64,000 bases of DNA from CAZBGQ01 sp964491515. Lineage in GTDB: Bacteria; Patescibacteriota; Gracilibacteria; UBA1369; UBA12473. Positions within the stretch are counted from its first letter, which is position 1. Each line of letters starts with the position of its first letter. A model generated the notes under the pieces. That model was not told where the DNA came from. It saw nothing but the letters and a program-made list of their open reading frames with translations, and ran no database searches. The translations under genes were made by a program, and so were the position numbers. Where the stretch lies: contig CAZBGQ010000006.1 of NCBI GenBank assembly GCA_964491515.1, forward strand, positions 10,677 through 74,676, read 5' to 3'. Positions 34,533 to 43,023 of the stretch are shown here, piece by piece.

Positions 34533-35027
34533 ATGGCAAAGGATTCATCAATGGATATTATTAGTCAGTTTGACCTTCAGGAAGTGCGAAATGCATTTGA
34601 GCAGACCAAGAAGGAAGTGGTCATTCGATATGATTTAAAGATGCTTGATATTGAGGTAGAGATGACCGACGATAAGCTCACCATCACGGCACCCTCTGAA
34701 ATGGCACTCAATGCCACGTGGGAAATTCTTTTACAAAAAATGATCAACCGAAACCTGTCCCCCATGATTTTAGATCGCCAGGACATGGAAAAATGCGGAG
34801 GAAATCAGGTTAGATATGAGATTAAATTGATTAAGGCGCTGGATCAAGAAACTGCTAAAAAAATCACCAAACTCATTCGTGATCAGTTCTCCAAAGCGAA
34901 ATCCAGCATTCAAGGCGAAACGGTTCGAGTTAGCTCAAAATCACGAGACGAACTTCAGGCCATCATGGTCATGCTAAAAGCTGAAAAAACCATCGAGCGA
35001 GCGCTGGAGTTTACAAACTACAGGTAG
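34533..35027 (+). CDS. YajQ family nucleotide-binding protein
   Basis: 164 aa, typical length. Signature N-terminus SMDIISQFDLQEVRNAFEQ and the paired RYDLK strand mark the family (UPF0234), two ferredoxin-like folds that bind nucleotides; in Xanthomonas a homologue is a c-di-GMP effector. No c-di-GMP enzyme is in the window. It converges on the RAP-domain gene with a 9-nt gap. Confidence 0.92.
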   Translation: MAKDSSMDIISQFDLQEVRNAFEQTKKEVVIRYDLKMLDIEVEMTDDKLTITAPSEMALNATWEILLQKMINRNLSPMILDRQDMEKCGGNQVRYEIKLIKALDQETAKKITKLIRDQFSKAKSSIQGETVRVSSKSRDELQAIMVMLKAEKTIERALEFTNYR

Positions 35028-35036
35028 GGGCGTTAG

Positions 35037-36269
35037 CTATATTTGAATTTGCTCCAATGCTTGTTTGAGGCTTTCATAAGAGCCTGTCCATGGAATTCGA
35101 ATAGTTTCAATCCCATATTGATTCAGTAAGTAGTCATCTCTCGACTCATCTCTGAATCGCGAAGCAAAATGATGTTGGCCATCAATTTCTATATTAACTT
35201 TTTTAGAGGTGATATATAAATCTAATTCAAAGCCATCCAGCCTAATCCCACTAGATACTTCTCCTGAATAAGCCTGGCAAACGACTTCATGGGCAAATGC
35301 TTCAACAGGATTTGGTTCATGAGATTTGGATCTTAGGCAAGAATCATATACAGATTCGAACCAGCTGGGGACCTCTAACCCAAGTAGGCTTAGATTTTGT
35401 CTTAGAGCCATGATTTGAGCTTCTGTGAATTGAGTCTGTCTTAAATTATTAAATTCTTCGAGGAGATAGGTCATTAGCTCTCGAGTTTCGTCGACATTTT
35501 GAAGCAAAATCAATCCACTTAGTCCTCCTAAAATTGCATTGGTTCTTAAGTTTACTCTGGGTTGGAGAATTTTTATTTGGAGTGCATTAAGAAGTTCGCT
35601 GGGGACGAAATTTGGTTTGAAATTTCGCAAACCGTATAAACTATTGGCAATCCCTTGCTCGTCTGGCGATTCCGTAGAGTTTTCGATAATCGAAGCAACA
35701 GATTTAAGAATGTCAGAGATTTCGTCAGAACAGTGTTCAAAGTCATAGTGACTCGTTGCTTCTCCTAATCGGTGTAAGATTGTTATCGCATTTATCAAAT
35801 TCAAGTTAACTCCCTCGGCCACTATGAACTTAACGAGATTCGCTAGGATTCCTTCAAGAGTGGTGCCGCGATTAAAGAGTAAAATTATTCGCTTATTTAG
35901 GCGCTTAGATATATCCTCAGGACTTAGAGCTGAAGAGGATTTAGGTTTTTGCTTGGGGCGAGGTCCGGCCATTTTTTCAGCACTTTCAAGAAAGCTCAGG
36001 CCCCACTTACAGAATTGAGAGATTCTCATTCTGCTACTTCTTTGTAGAAGATTTGTAATGGCTTCCCTTCCTTCGTCAATGACTGCGAAAACATCTTCAC
36101 TATCAAGAAGTCTCCTTACACTTGTTGCAAAGTAAACGGTTTCAACGAGGAGAAAGTAGCTAGGAGTATCTCCGAATTGATCGAAATCTTGTTGTCGTGC
36201 TTTCTGAGAAGATCCATCGATAAACTTTCTCTCGATAAGACGGAATGCATCGGGATCTGTTAAGTTCAT
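35037..36269 (-). CDS. RAP-domain protein with N-terminal helical region
   Basis: 410 aa. The C-terminal 90 residues look like a RAP domain (endonuclease-like fold): LDGFELDLYI, then VNIEIDGQHHFASR, DDYLLNQYGIETIRIPW. Residues 1-310 are helical, with Leu-rich segments that may be degenerate helical repeats. RAP proteins usually bind or cut organellar RNA in eukaryotes and are much rarer in bacteria. The nearby genes are unknown. A DUF559-type very-short-patch-like nuclease is the main alternative reading. Confidence 0.65.
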   Translation of the reverse strand: MNLTDPDAFRLIERKFIDGSSQKARQQDFDQFGDTPSYFLLVETVYFATSVRRLLDSEDVFAVIDEGREAITNLLQRSSRMRISQFCKWGLSFLESAEKMAGPRPKQKPKSSSALSPEDISKRLNKRIILLFNRGTTLEGILANLVKFIVAEGVNLNLINAITILHRLGEATSHYDFEHCSDEISDILKSVASIIENSTESPDEQGIANSLYGLRNFKPNFVPSELLNALQIKILQPRVNLRTNAILGGLSGLILLQNVDETRELMTYLLEEFNNLRQTQFTEAQIMALRQNLSLLGLEVPSWFESVYDSCLRSKSHEPNPVEAFAHEVVCQAYSGEVSSGIRLDGFELDLYITSKKVNIEIDGQHHFASRFRDESRDDYLLNQYGIETIRIPWTGSYESLKQALEQIQI

Positions 36270-36278
36270 AAATAGTAT

Positions 36279-36932
36279 TTAGATACGCTTAGAGGCAACG
36301 TAGTCAAAAGGCAACATGCCTTTTATTGTCTCTGCTCCTGGTTGACCGGAAAAAAAGGTTGCTTCCCATCCTTCGTCGCGGGCAGTGGTATGCCAGCTTG
36401 GCTTATGTATACCCATTTCAGTTGTTTGTGACTGTGGCTCCCAAACTCCTCCAGGAGAGATTTCCCAGGTTACATCATGTTTCCTATGTTTTTCGAATTC
36501 ATCAGATTTAACACCGCTTCGTGGGAAAAAGTAAACCATGCGTGACGCAAAAGTTGGGATACCTGAATATACGATTTGTGTGATTCCATTTTCTTCAAGA
36601 ATATAGAAATGGTGGTTGATCTGTCCGACTTGTCCAAGTGGACAAAAATAAACTCCGTTTGGGAATGCCTCTGGGGGGCGTTTCCGTGAATCATGTACTC
36701 CAGGGCTTAGGAGATTGCTTAATTCAGATTGAGACCTGTCATCTAATTGCATCAATCCGACTCTATCTCCATTGAGTAAGGTTTTAATACGATCGGCCGC
36801 AGCTCTTGCTTGGAGGTCTACTTCGGTAAGTTGGGCTACTTCAGCAGGGAATAGTTCGCGCAGCTCATCGGGGATGAGTAGTGATGGTTCCCATAGTTCT
36901 TTGCCTTGAATGGTAGGGAGTATTGGTGACAT
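36279..36932 (-). CDS. Hypothetical protein
   Basis: 217 aa, no family recognised, no signal or TM. Mixed alpha/beta composition with repeated Trp and Gly in the C-terminal half (GGVWEPQSQT, PSWHTTARDEGWEATFF). It sits 9 nt upstream of the RAP gene and about 25 nt downstream of the 221-aa gene, so the three form an operon driven by the promoter at 37647-37675. Confidence 0.6.
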   Translation of the reverse strand: MSPILPTIQGKELWEPSLLIPDELRELFPAEVAQLTEVDLQARAAADRIKTLLNGDRVGLMQLDDRSQSELSNLLSPGVHDSRKRPPEAFPNGVYFCPLGQVGQINHHFYILEENGITQIVYSGIPTFASRMVYFFPRSGVKSDEFEKHRKHDVTWEISPGGVWEPQSQTTEMGIHKPSWHTTARDEGWEATFFSGQPGAETIKGMLPFDYVASKRI

Positions 36933-36957
36933 GTTATTGCTGCATTAAACAGATAAA

Positions 36958-37623
36958 TTACACAAAAAATTTATCAGGATGATGGGTAGTCACGGCCGAA
37001 GCACTTTCAATGGCCGCTAAAACTTTTCCCCAAATTTCATCATAATTTCGCCCGTCGTGACGGATGTACAGTTCCGGCCCAAACTCCATTCCGTAATTAA
37101 AGGATTGCGCCGTCATAGGTAAATCGAAAAAGTCAATTTTGGGGAGTTCACCTGAGGCATCTTTAAAATCTCGATCCCCGATTATTTCAGGCCTTAAGGA
37201 GATATATGCGTTTACTCGAAGACCTTGAGGAAAAGGGACCACCATAATCTCAATGCCATTTTTTACCATTACATCAGAATAGCCCTTCATCCGGGAAGAA
37301 GCAGAAAACGAAAAACCACGAGCTCTTAAATCATTAAATAGGCGTAGGCGTATGGCTTCTAACAATTCTTGGTTTCGATCGGGAGTAATGGGGCGAAAAT
37401 AGAAAGCACCTCCTTGACCCCAGTTCCCATCTAAAAGTCGTTCGTAGGTAGTTTGGACCTGCCCTAGATCTTCTTTGGGAAGAGGACGCACTCCTGATTC
37501 ATGGTCATGTATTAAGGAAAGCGTGGCTAAAAGTGCATGTCTACCGAGTTGAGAGTTAAGAGATATTCCAGGCTCAATAGGTATGGTCTCGGTGGTATTC
37601 CTTAAAGGAAATTCTTGTGACAT
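36958..37623 (-). CDS. Hypothetical protein, first gene of an accessory operon
   Basis: 221 aa with this start, no family recognised. An upstream ATG at 37656 is possible but it lies before the predicted transcription start (about 37640), so the ATG at 37623 (MSQEFPLRN) is preferred. The sequence is soluble and mixed alpha/beta. A strong consensus promoter precedes it, suggesting substantial expression. It leads an operon with the 217-aa and RAP genes. Confidence 0.6.
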   Translation of the reverse strand: MSQEFPLRNTTETIPIEPGISLNSQLGRHALLATLSLIHDHESGVRPLPKEDLGQVQTTYERLLDGNWGQGGAFYFRPITPDRNQELLEAIRLRLFNDLRARGFSFSASSRMKGYSDVMVKNGIEIMVVPFPQGLRVNAYISLRPEIIGDRDFKDASGELPKIDFFDLPMTAQSFNYGMEFGPELYIRHDGRNYDEIWGKVLAAIESASAVTTHHPDKFFV

Positions 37624-37646
37624 ATGTAGATTCAAAAAAAGAGGCG

Positions 37647-37675
37647 AATATATCAATAGTTTTAAATATTGTCAA
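37647..37675 (-). promoter_or_regulatory. Consensus sigma-70 promoter for the accessory operon
   Basis: Minus strand TTGACA (37670-37675), 17-bp spacer, TATATT (37647-37652). This decides the start of the downstream gene in favour of 37623. Confidence 0.8.
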
Positions 37676-37709
37676 GTAAGAGCTAGCCCTGTGGGCCACT
37701 TTGGCGGGC

Positions 37710-37738
37710 TTGACAAAAATAGCGAAAAGGGCTAAAGT
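37710..37738 (+). promoter_or_regulatory. Consensus sigma-70 promoter for the 294-aa gene
   Basis: TTGACA (37710-37715), 17-bp spacer, TAAAGT (37733-37738). Predicted start near 37745. Divergent from the promoter at 37647-37675; the two -35 boxes are about 35 bp apart. Confidence 0.75.
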
Positions 37739-37761
37739 AGAAATATCTGTTGGCTATTTAC

Positions 37762-38646
37762 ATGTCGAAAATGTCTATTGATGAAAATTTATGGGACGCC
37801 TACACAGCAAGTGGTTGTCCTTCAGAAGAATTATTGGGGCAGTTAGTTGACGATCCATCAAAATCAACAGCAGATCATCCAGAGCTTTATCCAATGGCAA
37901 CTGTTTTGGGCATTGGGAATAGTGAAGAATCAGAAGTCAGCGCTCGTTTAGAAGCCGTGCTTGAACATGTACGTTTTGTGCAAGGCAAGGCCGCGGAAGC
38001 TTTAAAAGAGGCCATGGGTGCTGCAGGAAGTGGAGTTTCACGGGATGATGTTGAAGCCTTATTGGGTGGCCAATCACCTAGCGAATTCCCTTCTGCGGGG
38101 TCAACGGCGGGATGGCTTGCTTCTATTAGTACATACTATTTGGATAGTATGGGTGTCCCTGCTTCTGTTTTTGATCAATGGTCCTCGCCATTGGTGGAGG
38201 AGTTCTTTCCAGTAGTTGAAAATGAAGTTTTAGGGGAGCCTCTATCCGTGGAAGAAGTTTGGGTAGAGCTTGTCGATAGTGGGCGACTAAAAATTCATGT
38301 CGAGGGAGATTCCGAGCAGGCCGCTATTCTAGCGGCTCACCCCCAAGAAATATTACGATATTTTGAAAAGCGTGGCCCGGAGTTGGTTGGTCAACTTGTA
38401 GAGGTATTTCGATTAGGTGAGTTAGGACTAGGTGATTTCGAGAAACTTCAAATTACCCTTTCAGGGGATAGTTTTACTACATTGGTATTGAGTGAAATGG
38501 GAGGCAAAATAACAGGGGCGTCATTAGACGGAAAACCATTGGATCTGGGGCAAATGCCTGGGCCAAATAGAAAAAAGGCAAGAGTCAATGCGGGAATAGA
38601 GGCAAGAGTAAACGGAAAAAGACATCAGACGACGTTGATGATATAG
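37762..38646 (+). CDS. Hypothetical acidic protein
   Basis: 294 aa from the ATG at 37762; a TTG at 37750 in frame is an alternative but would leave a 5-nt leader. No family recognised. Acidic and helical through about residue 250, then a basic C-terminal tail (NRKKARVNAGIEARVNGK) that could bind nucleic acid. No signal or TM segment. It has its own consensus promoter. Confidence 0.6.
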   Translation: MSKMSIDENLWDAYTASGCPSEELLGQLVDDPSKSTADHPELYPMATVLGIGNSEESEVSARLEAVLEHVRFVQGKAAEALKEAMGAAGSGVSRDDVEALLGGQSPSEFPSAGSTAGWLASISTYYLDSMGVPASVFDQWSSPLVEEFFPVVENEVLGEPLSVEEVWVELVDSGRLKIHVEGDSEQAAILAAHPQEILRYFEKRGPELVGQLVEVFRLGELGLGDFEKLQITLSGDSFTTLVLSEMGGKITGASLDGKPLDLGQMPGPNRKKARVNAGIEARVNGKRHQTTLMI

Positions 38647-38670
38647 AGGTCGGGGGGGCGCTGCTAGGGC

Positions 38671-39159
38671 TTATTGAAGAGCTCTCAATTTTGGTAAATA
38701 GAAGGCTTTTGCCTCGGACAAATCCATATTATAATAATTAGGTGGGAATTCTCCTGTGGCAATTCCAGCTAAACGTCTAAAAGGGTGCAAGTCCTTGGTT
38801 TCCTCTTCTCCTATTAGAAATGAGATCAAAGAGGCTCTTAATTTTACAAAAAGAGGCTCCTCGGCGCATTCACCCGAAGATAGGCAATAGGTGCCACTCA
38901 AAGCAAAATCATCTGACCCTATATCCATTAAGTAGTTGAAGTATTTAGCAATGGTTGAGATATCAGATTGGGGAATCCATTGAGTAATCAAGTCCACTAC
39001 AATTTCTGCTGCCTGGCGTGCATTTGAATTTATAAAGTCTGGATAAACGGGTCGACCACGACCGCTGGCAATAAAGGTATTTATTTCTTTAGCCATTATC
39101 AGTGGAGTTAAAATCACTTCTACTAAAACATCGTCATCATTTGGTAGGCCTTCGGGCAT
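38671..39159 (-). CDS. Hypothetical protein
   Basis: 162 aa, soluble, largely helical, no family recognised. Contains ARQAAEIVVDLITQW and a Cys-containing central loop. It converges on the 294-aa gene with a 24-nt gap. Upstream is an inverted repeat overlapping a -10 box, so it is probably a single regulated gene. Confidence 0.55.
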   Translation of the reverse strand: MPEGLPNDDDVLVEVILTPLIMAKEINTFIASGRGRPVYPDFINSNARQAAEIVVDLITQWIPQSDISTIAKYFNYLMDIGSDDFALSGTYCLSSGECAEEPLFVKLRASLISFLIGEEETKDLHPFRRLAGIATGEFPPNYYNMDLSEAKAFYLPKLRALQ

Positions 39160-39176
39160 TTTTAGATTTATTTATG

Positions 39177-39199
39177 AATAGGTAAAAATATAACCTATT
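39177..39199. promoter_or_regulatory. Inverted repeat over the -10 region of the 162-aa gene
   Basis: AATAGGT (39177-39183) and ACCTATT (39193-39199) flank 9 bp that read TATATTTTT on the minus strand, a probable -10. A repressor bound there would block transcription of the 162-aa gene. Confidence 0.45.
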
Positions 39200-39252
39200 T
39201 AGGAGGCATTGTCAATGGGGGGGGCGGGGTGAGAGGATGCTTCTAGAACTAT

Positions 39253-39612
39253 TTAAGCAGAGGGTGGTCCTTGTAAAATATTAGTTATGCTTTTCAATAA
39301 CTCAATGACTTCATCGAAATCTCCCGAAGGTTCACCGGTAGAAGAGATTCGAGAATTAAGTGAAGGTGGCCTTTCGGAGGAGATGTCCCAATAAATTGTA
39401 AGTCTATAGGAGCCATTCTTAAATTCGTACACAATTGCATCCATGCCATTAAGACGGGGAATCTTGGCGAACCTTTTTGTCCTAGTATGATTTCGGTCAT
39501 GTGGGGAAATTTCTACTCCGAATTGTTCAAAAATACTCTCGATGAATTGCATTACCTCGGGAGCGATAGGTCTTTCAGTAGGCTCGGGTGTAGGTGGGCC
39601 GTCCAGAGGCAT
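39253..39612 (-). CDS. Small hypothetical protein
   Basis: 119 aa from the ATG at 39612. A longer reading from 39651 is rejected because a TATAAT box at 39640-39645 lies inside it. Starts MPLDGPPTPEPTERPIAP, a Pro-rich leader, followed by a soluble alpha/beta body. No family recognised. Lies just downstream of tRNA-Pro on the same strand, separated by the tRNA terminator. Confidence 0.55.
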   Translation of the reverse strand: MPLDGPPTPEPTERPIAPEVMQFIESIFEQFGVEISPHDRNHTRTKRFAKIPRLNGMDAIVYEFKNGSYRLTIYWDISSERPPSLNSRISSTGEPSGDFDEVIELLKSITNILQGPPSA

Positions 39613-39618
39613 AGGGAA

Positions 39619-39645
39619 GTATTTAAATACTACCTTTATATTATA
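39619..39645 (-). promoter_or_regulatory. TATAAT box and 12-bp palindrome before the 119-aa gene
   Basis: TATAAT (39640-39645, minus strand) followed by the perfect palindrome GTATTTAAATAC (39619-39630) and then the ATG at 39612. The palindrome sits at the expected transcription start, a typical operator position. Confidence 0.45.
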
Positions 39646-39648
39646 CAA

Positions 39649-39676
39649 CAAAAAGGACCATCAATCAATGATGGTC
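39649..39676 (-). terminator. Terminator of tRNA-Pro
   Basis: Minus strand GACCATC, 7-nt loop, GATGGTC, then CTTTTTG. The stem begins within the tRNA 3' end, so termination follows the CCA closely. Confidence 0.75.
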
Positions 39677-39748
39677 GGGGTGAGAGGACTCGAACCTCCG
39701 ACCTCCTGGTCCCAAACCAGGCGCGCTAACCAACTGCGCTACACCCCG
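39672..39748 (-). tRNA. tRNA-Pro (anticodon TGG)
   Basis: 77 nt including an encoded CCA. Acceptor stem CGGGGTG/CACCCCG; anticodon stem-loop CCTGG-TTTGGGA-CCAGG gives TGG; T-arm contains GGTTCGAGTCC. Promoter and terminator are both visible. Confidence 0.96.
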
Positions 39749-39790
39749 ACGATGATGACTTTTTAGTGAAAACTCTAAAAAAGCCATCCG

Positions 39791-39819
39791 AGTATACGAC
39801 AAAGGGGAGAGGAGCTCAA
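39791..39819 (-). promoter_or_regulatory. Promoter of tRNA-Pro
   Basis: Minus strand TTGAGC, 17-bp spacer, TATACT, about 43 bp before the tRNA 5' end. Confidence 0.6.
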
Positions 39820-39839
39820 GGGGAGAATAATTATATGAG

Positions 39840-42614
39840 TTAAGCTTGAGCCGGAGGAGTCTCCGTTGGATCTATTCGATTGAGGTCTTCAAAGTCAATA
39901 GTTTGTGTTTCTCCATCTTGTCGGCGGATAGTGATGCTAGTCTCATTGGCGCTAACTTGGCTTCCTATTACCGTGCTTCCATCCTTGAGGGCAAATTTCC
40001 GATTAGGTTCTACTTGCGTAGAATCTATGGCTTCTTCAACCTGGGCAATGACCGCGGCTGAATCCTCTGGAGCCGGTTCAGGCTCGGCAGGCGTTTCAGG
40101 AGAGCCCAAATCTATCAAATTAATCGATTCAGAGGCCTCTTCATCAAAGTTTGCCTCAAGGAATTTAGAGCCATCTATATGTAGTAATCGGATCTCTGGT
40201 CCTTGGCCTGGCTTCTGGAAAAAACCTAATCCCTCTAAAACTTCTTCATAATCATCCCAGTCATCGATGTTGTCAGCTATTTTTCTCAATGCATACATTT
40301 GTTCATCAATGGGTTTTCCAGCTTCCAACTTGGTCTTAATTTTTTCGATGATGGGCTTTCCTTTGGATATAGCAGAATCAATTTGTTGTTGCTCACGTGC
40401 TTCAATGCGATCGGCTCGACGTTCCTGTCGGTCAGCCTTGCGTTCTTGGCGTTCTGCAACGCGTTGAGCTTGTTGTTGTTCTCGTGCTTCTCGCTCTCTA
40501 ATAGGGGCTGTGGTTTCTCCTGTATGCATCTTGATTTGCCCTTTCAAGGCGTCTAGCGCTTTAACTCGAGCTTGTTCAGGATAACGAGCGACTCCGGCAA
40601 TGTGGTTATTAAGATTTTCGGGGAAATGACGAGTTGTTCCATCAGCTGTCTTGAAGTCTAAGGTGACTTTCACTTGAACTTTCCCATTGGGGGCTTCTTC
40701 GGCTGGATGAATGCTTAGTTCTACATCATGAGCGCCAGGGAATCGTGACATAACAAACTGTCTGAGCGCTGGGTATTTACTGAATTCTTCACGGGCTTCC
40801 TTGCGGTCCACGGTGCTTTTTTCTTCCCAATGGCGTCGTACCCCATCAAAGGCACGAGACATCGCAGCATCGCGAGCAAGTCCGGGTTCAGGGCCTTCAC
40901 CTTCGACCGTGATTTCATATTCTTCACCACGGTAGGTAACGGCAAGTTTCAACGTAACGTAGAGTTGATTTTCTTTTTCGGTTTTAGCGGCTGGTGGGGC
41001 TAGGAATTCGACATTACTAACCTCAAGGCCGGGGAATTTGGCTTGTAATTGTTCTCGAAATTGATCGGCAGCTTCTCTATTGTATTCGCTCCAATCAAAG
41101 GAGCCAGGTTCAGCAGTTGGTTCGGTGGCAGGCTCAGCAGTTGGCTCAGCAGCAGGCTCGTCAGTTGTTAGGTGAAAAGGCTCAGTGCCTGGAAGTGTCA
41201 ATGTGCGCCGGGGCGTGTCAGTGGCAGGTGTCTCTGCGTCATCGGTAGAAGTTTCATCGTCAGCAGGTACTACATCATCAAGTGTATCGGTCTCCGTTTC
41301 AGTTGGTTCATCGGTGGATGAGTCGGGGCTATCGGTAACGGTATCGGATGGTTCGGCGCTGGTTGTGTCTGGTCCTGATTTTCGGATTTTAAGTGTTTCT
41401 CCAGCCACTACATACTGTTTCCCAATGTGTCTTTCTTTGAATCCTCCTCCAACTTTAGTAACAGTTTTAATTTTTCCTGGGTTGTCTGCCGCAATTTGGT
41501 CTGGGGTTGTCCCGTATTTTGAGGCAATATTGCCAATCCAATCTTCAACATCAGATCCATTGATTTCAATGAACTCACCGGTATCAACTTCGGTGGCTTC
41601 TGGAGCGGATGGTGCGGGAGCGGATGGTGCGGCCTCAACGGGGACGGGAGTAGGGGAAGGCGCAGGGTCAGCGGGTGAATCCTCAACAGTGTCAGGGGCT
41701 TCCTCTTCGGTGGCAGGTTCTGGGGCTGGTTGTCTAGTTTCAGACGGACGAGAGGTTGTTGCAGGTTCGGGAGCTGGAGCTGGAGAGGGAGCGTCATTAT
41801 TAATTCGAACATAGCACGCGGTATCGCCAATCGTGAGTTCTGTCCAACTCGAGGTGAATTCCGGATTGATGGAATAGCCGGAGTCATAGCTAATTATTCC
41901 AACGTTTTCGGCATCATCGGTTGTGAGTGCCATTCCCTCCTCGGAAGGAACAGTCGTTGGAGAATCAACAAGATCAAATCGAATAAACGTACCTTGTCCA
42001 TATGTGATTTCGCCTAGTCCATAGCCAGACATCATAGGTTTTAATGTGTTATTCTGGTCAAGGAGCCCAAGTTCAGTGGCTTTTGCAGTGTCAAAAGTAG
42101 TCCCCATGAAGATTCCCTGCGCATCTAAGTATCTACCTTCTCCTCCGGTCATAGCTGCTAACTGTAAGTCAGCGTAACGGCTTTGACCCTCAGGGCTTTC
42201 GGTTGCTTCAACCGCGAAACTATCGGTGAGTTCTAGGACAATTTGTACTGCTAAATCTGAAGAGTCAGTAAGGTATGTATCTAATTCTTCTGCTAATTGC
42301 TCATCTGTTAGGGCACTGAGCTCTGAAAATTCAGCTTGCAGGGTTTTTCCTGCTAATTTGGCCCATTCCTCGGGGATAATGTTGAAAGGGCTGCCTTCAA
42401 CAGATTGGCCATTTTCTAGTCCATCGAGCCACGCCGCTACTTGATCCTTAGCTTCTCGGACCCTGGTGTCGGCTTGTTCTAGCTGGCTTTCTAGCCCTTC
42501 TAAGGGTTCTTCAGTCATTGTGTCTGCTACAGCTTCTGATGCTTCAGGAGCTTCAAGGAAAACCAACCGAGCAGGTTTGAATGAGTCATCAAATGAGTCT
42601 AAAAAAGTCTGCAT
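39840..42614 (-). CDS. Large Pro/Glu-rich protein with LysM-like segment
   Basis: 924 aa. No classical signal peptide. The N-terminal half is mostly acidic and helical, followed by Pro/Ala/Thr-rich linkers (about 270-345), a LysM-like segment (DWIGNIASKYGTTPDQIAAD, about 352-371), another Ser/Thr/Glu-rich linker, a two-repeat alpha/beta region (about 510-700), a basic coiled segment with repeated ERQERKADRQERRADR, and a C-terminal SH3-like strand set. LysM suggests wall binding. It follows the 107-aa gene by 5 nt. Function unknown. Confidence 0.7.
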   Translation of the reverse strand: MQTFLDSFDDSFKPARLVFLEAPEASEAVADTMTEEPLEGLESQLEQADTRVREAKDQVAAWLDGLENGQSVEGSPFNIIPEEWAKLAGKTLQAEFSELSALTDEQLAEELDTYLTDSSDLAVQIVLELTDSFAVEATESPEGQSRYADLQLAAMTGGEGRYLDAQGIFMGTTFDTAKATELGLLDQNNTLKPMMSGYGLGEITYGQGTFIRFDLVDSPTTVPSEEGMALTTDDAENVGIISYDSGYSINPEFTSSWTELTIGDTACYVRINNDAPSPAPAPEPATTSRPSETRQPAPEPATEEEAPDTVEDSPADPAPSPTPVPVEAAPSAPAPSAPEATEVDTGEFIEINGSDVEDWIGNIASKYGTTPDQIAADNPGKIKTVTKVGGGFKERHIGKQYVVAGETLKIRKSGPDTTSAEPSDTVTDSPDSSTDEPTETETDTLDDVVPADDETSTDDAETPATDTPRRTLTLPGTEPFHLTTDEPAAEPTAEPATEPTAEPGSFDWSEYNREAADQFREQLQAKFPGLEVSNVEFLAPPAAKTEKENQLYVTLKLAVTYRGEEYEITVEGEGPEPGLARDAAMSRAFDGVRRHWEEKSTVDRKEAREEFSKYPALRQFVMSRFPGAHDVELSIHPAEEAPNGKVQVKVTLDFKTADGTTRHFPENLNNHIAGVARYPEQARVKALDALKGQIKMHTGETTAPIREREAREQQQAQRVAERQERKADRQERRADRIEAREQQQIDSAISKGKPIIEKIKTKLEAGKPIDEQMYALRKIADNIDDWDDYEEVLEGLGFFQKPGQGPEIRLLHIDGSKFLEANFDEEASESINLIDLGSPETPAEPEPAPEDSAAVIAQVEEAIDSTQVEPNRKFALKDGSTVIGSQVSANETSITIRRQDGETQTIDFEDLNRIDPTETPPAQA

Positions 42615-42619
42615 GGAGA

Positions 42620-42943
42620 TTACAAATTATTAAGTTGAGAAAGTAGTCCATCAGCTTCTGATGTTTCCTGCGAACGTTGGGAAGTTTCAATTTTTTTTAT
42701 AATTTTTGGTGCCACTCGTTTCAAATCAGCCAAATAATCACTTTTGATTTTAAGTTCTTGTTCCTGGTGTTCTTTCGTCAGTTTTGAATATTTCTCTTCA
42801 CCTTTCGTGAGAATCTCTAGAGCTTCTTTGACCTGTTCAGCTGTCAATGACTCCGCATTAGAGAGGAAACGTTTTTTCTGTTCGTCTGTGAGAAGCTTGG
42901 AGCCTTCGATGGCAGCTTGGAGTTCAGGATTCATGGGTGACAT
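42620..42943 (-). CDS. Small coiled-coil protein
   Basis: 107 aa, almost entirely helical with heptad-like spacing (LTAEQVKEALEILTKGEEKYSK in part). No TM. It precedes the 924-aa gene by 5 nt, so the two are one operon and may interact. An in-frame second ATG lies at codon 4. Confidence 0.65.
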   Translation of the reverse strand: MSPMNPELQAAIEGSKLLTDEQKKRFLSNAESLTAEQVKEALEILTKGEEKYSKLTKEHQEQELKIKSDYLADLKRVAPKIIKKIETSQRSQETSEADGLLSQLNNL

Positions 42944-43023
42944 TTAAATCTAACAATTATAGCATTTTCCAGGTTAAAAGGCAATCTCTCCCGCGGCGGA
43001 TCAAAATCCGCTACCATGATCCT

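Noticed and set aside
42937..43023. N-terminal extension of the PRC-barrel protein
   Set aside because: It would overlap the divergent 107-aa gene start and the extra residues are unlike the domain; the ATG at 43024 begins directly before the first barrel.
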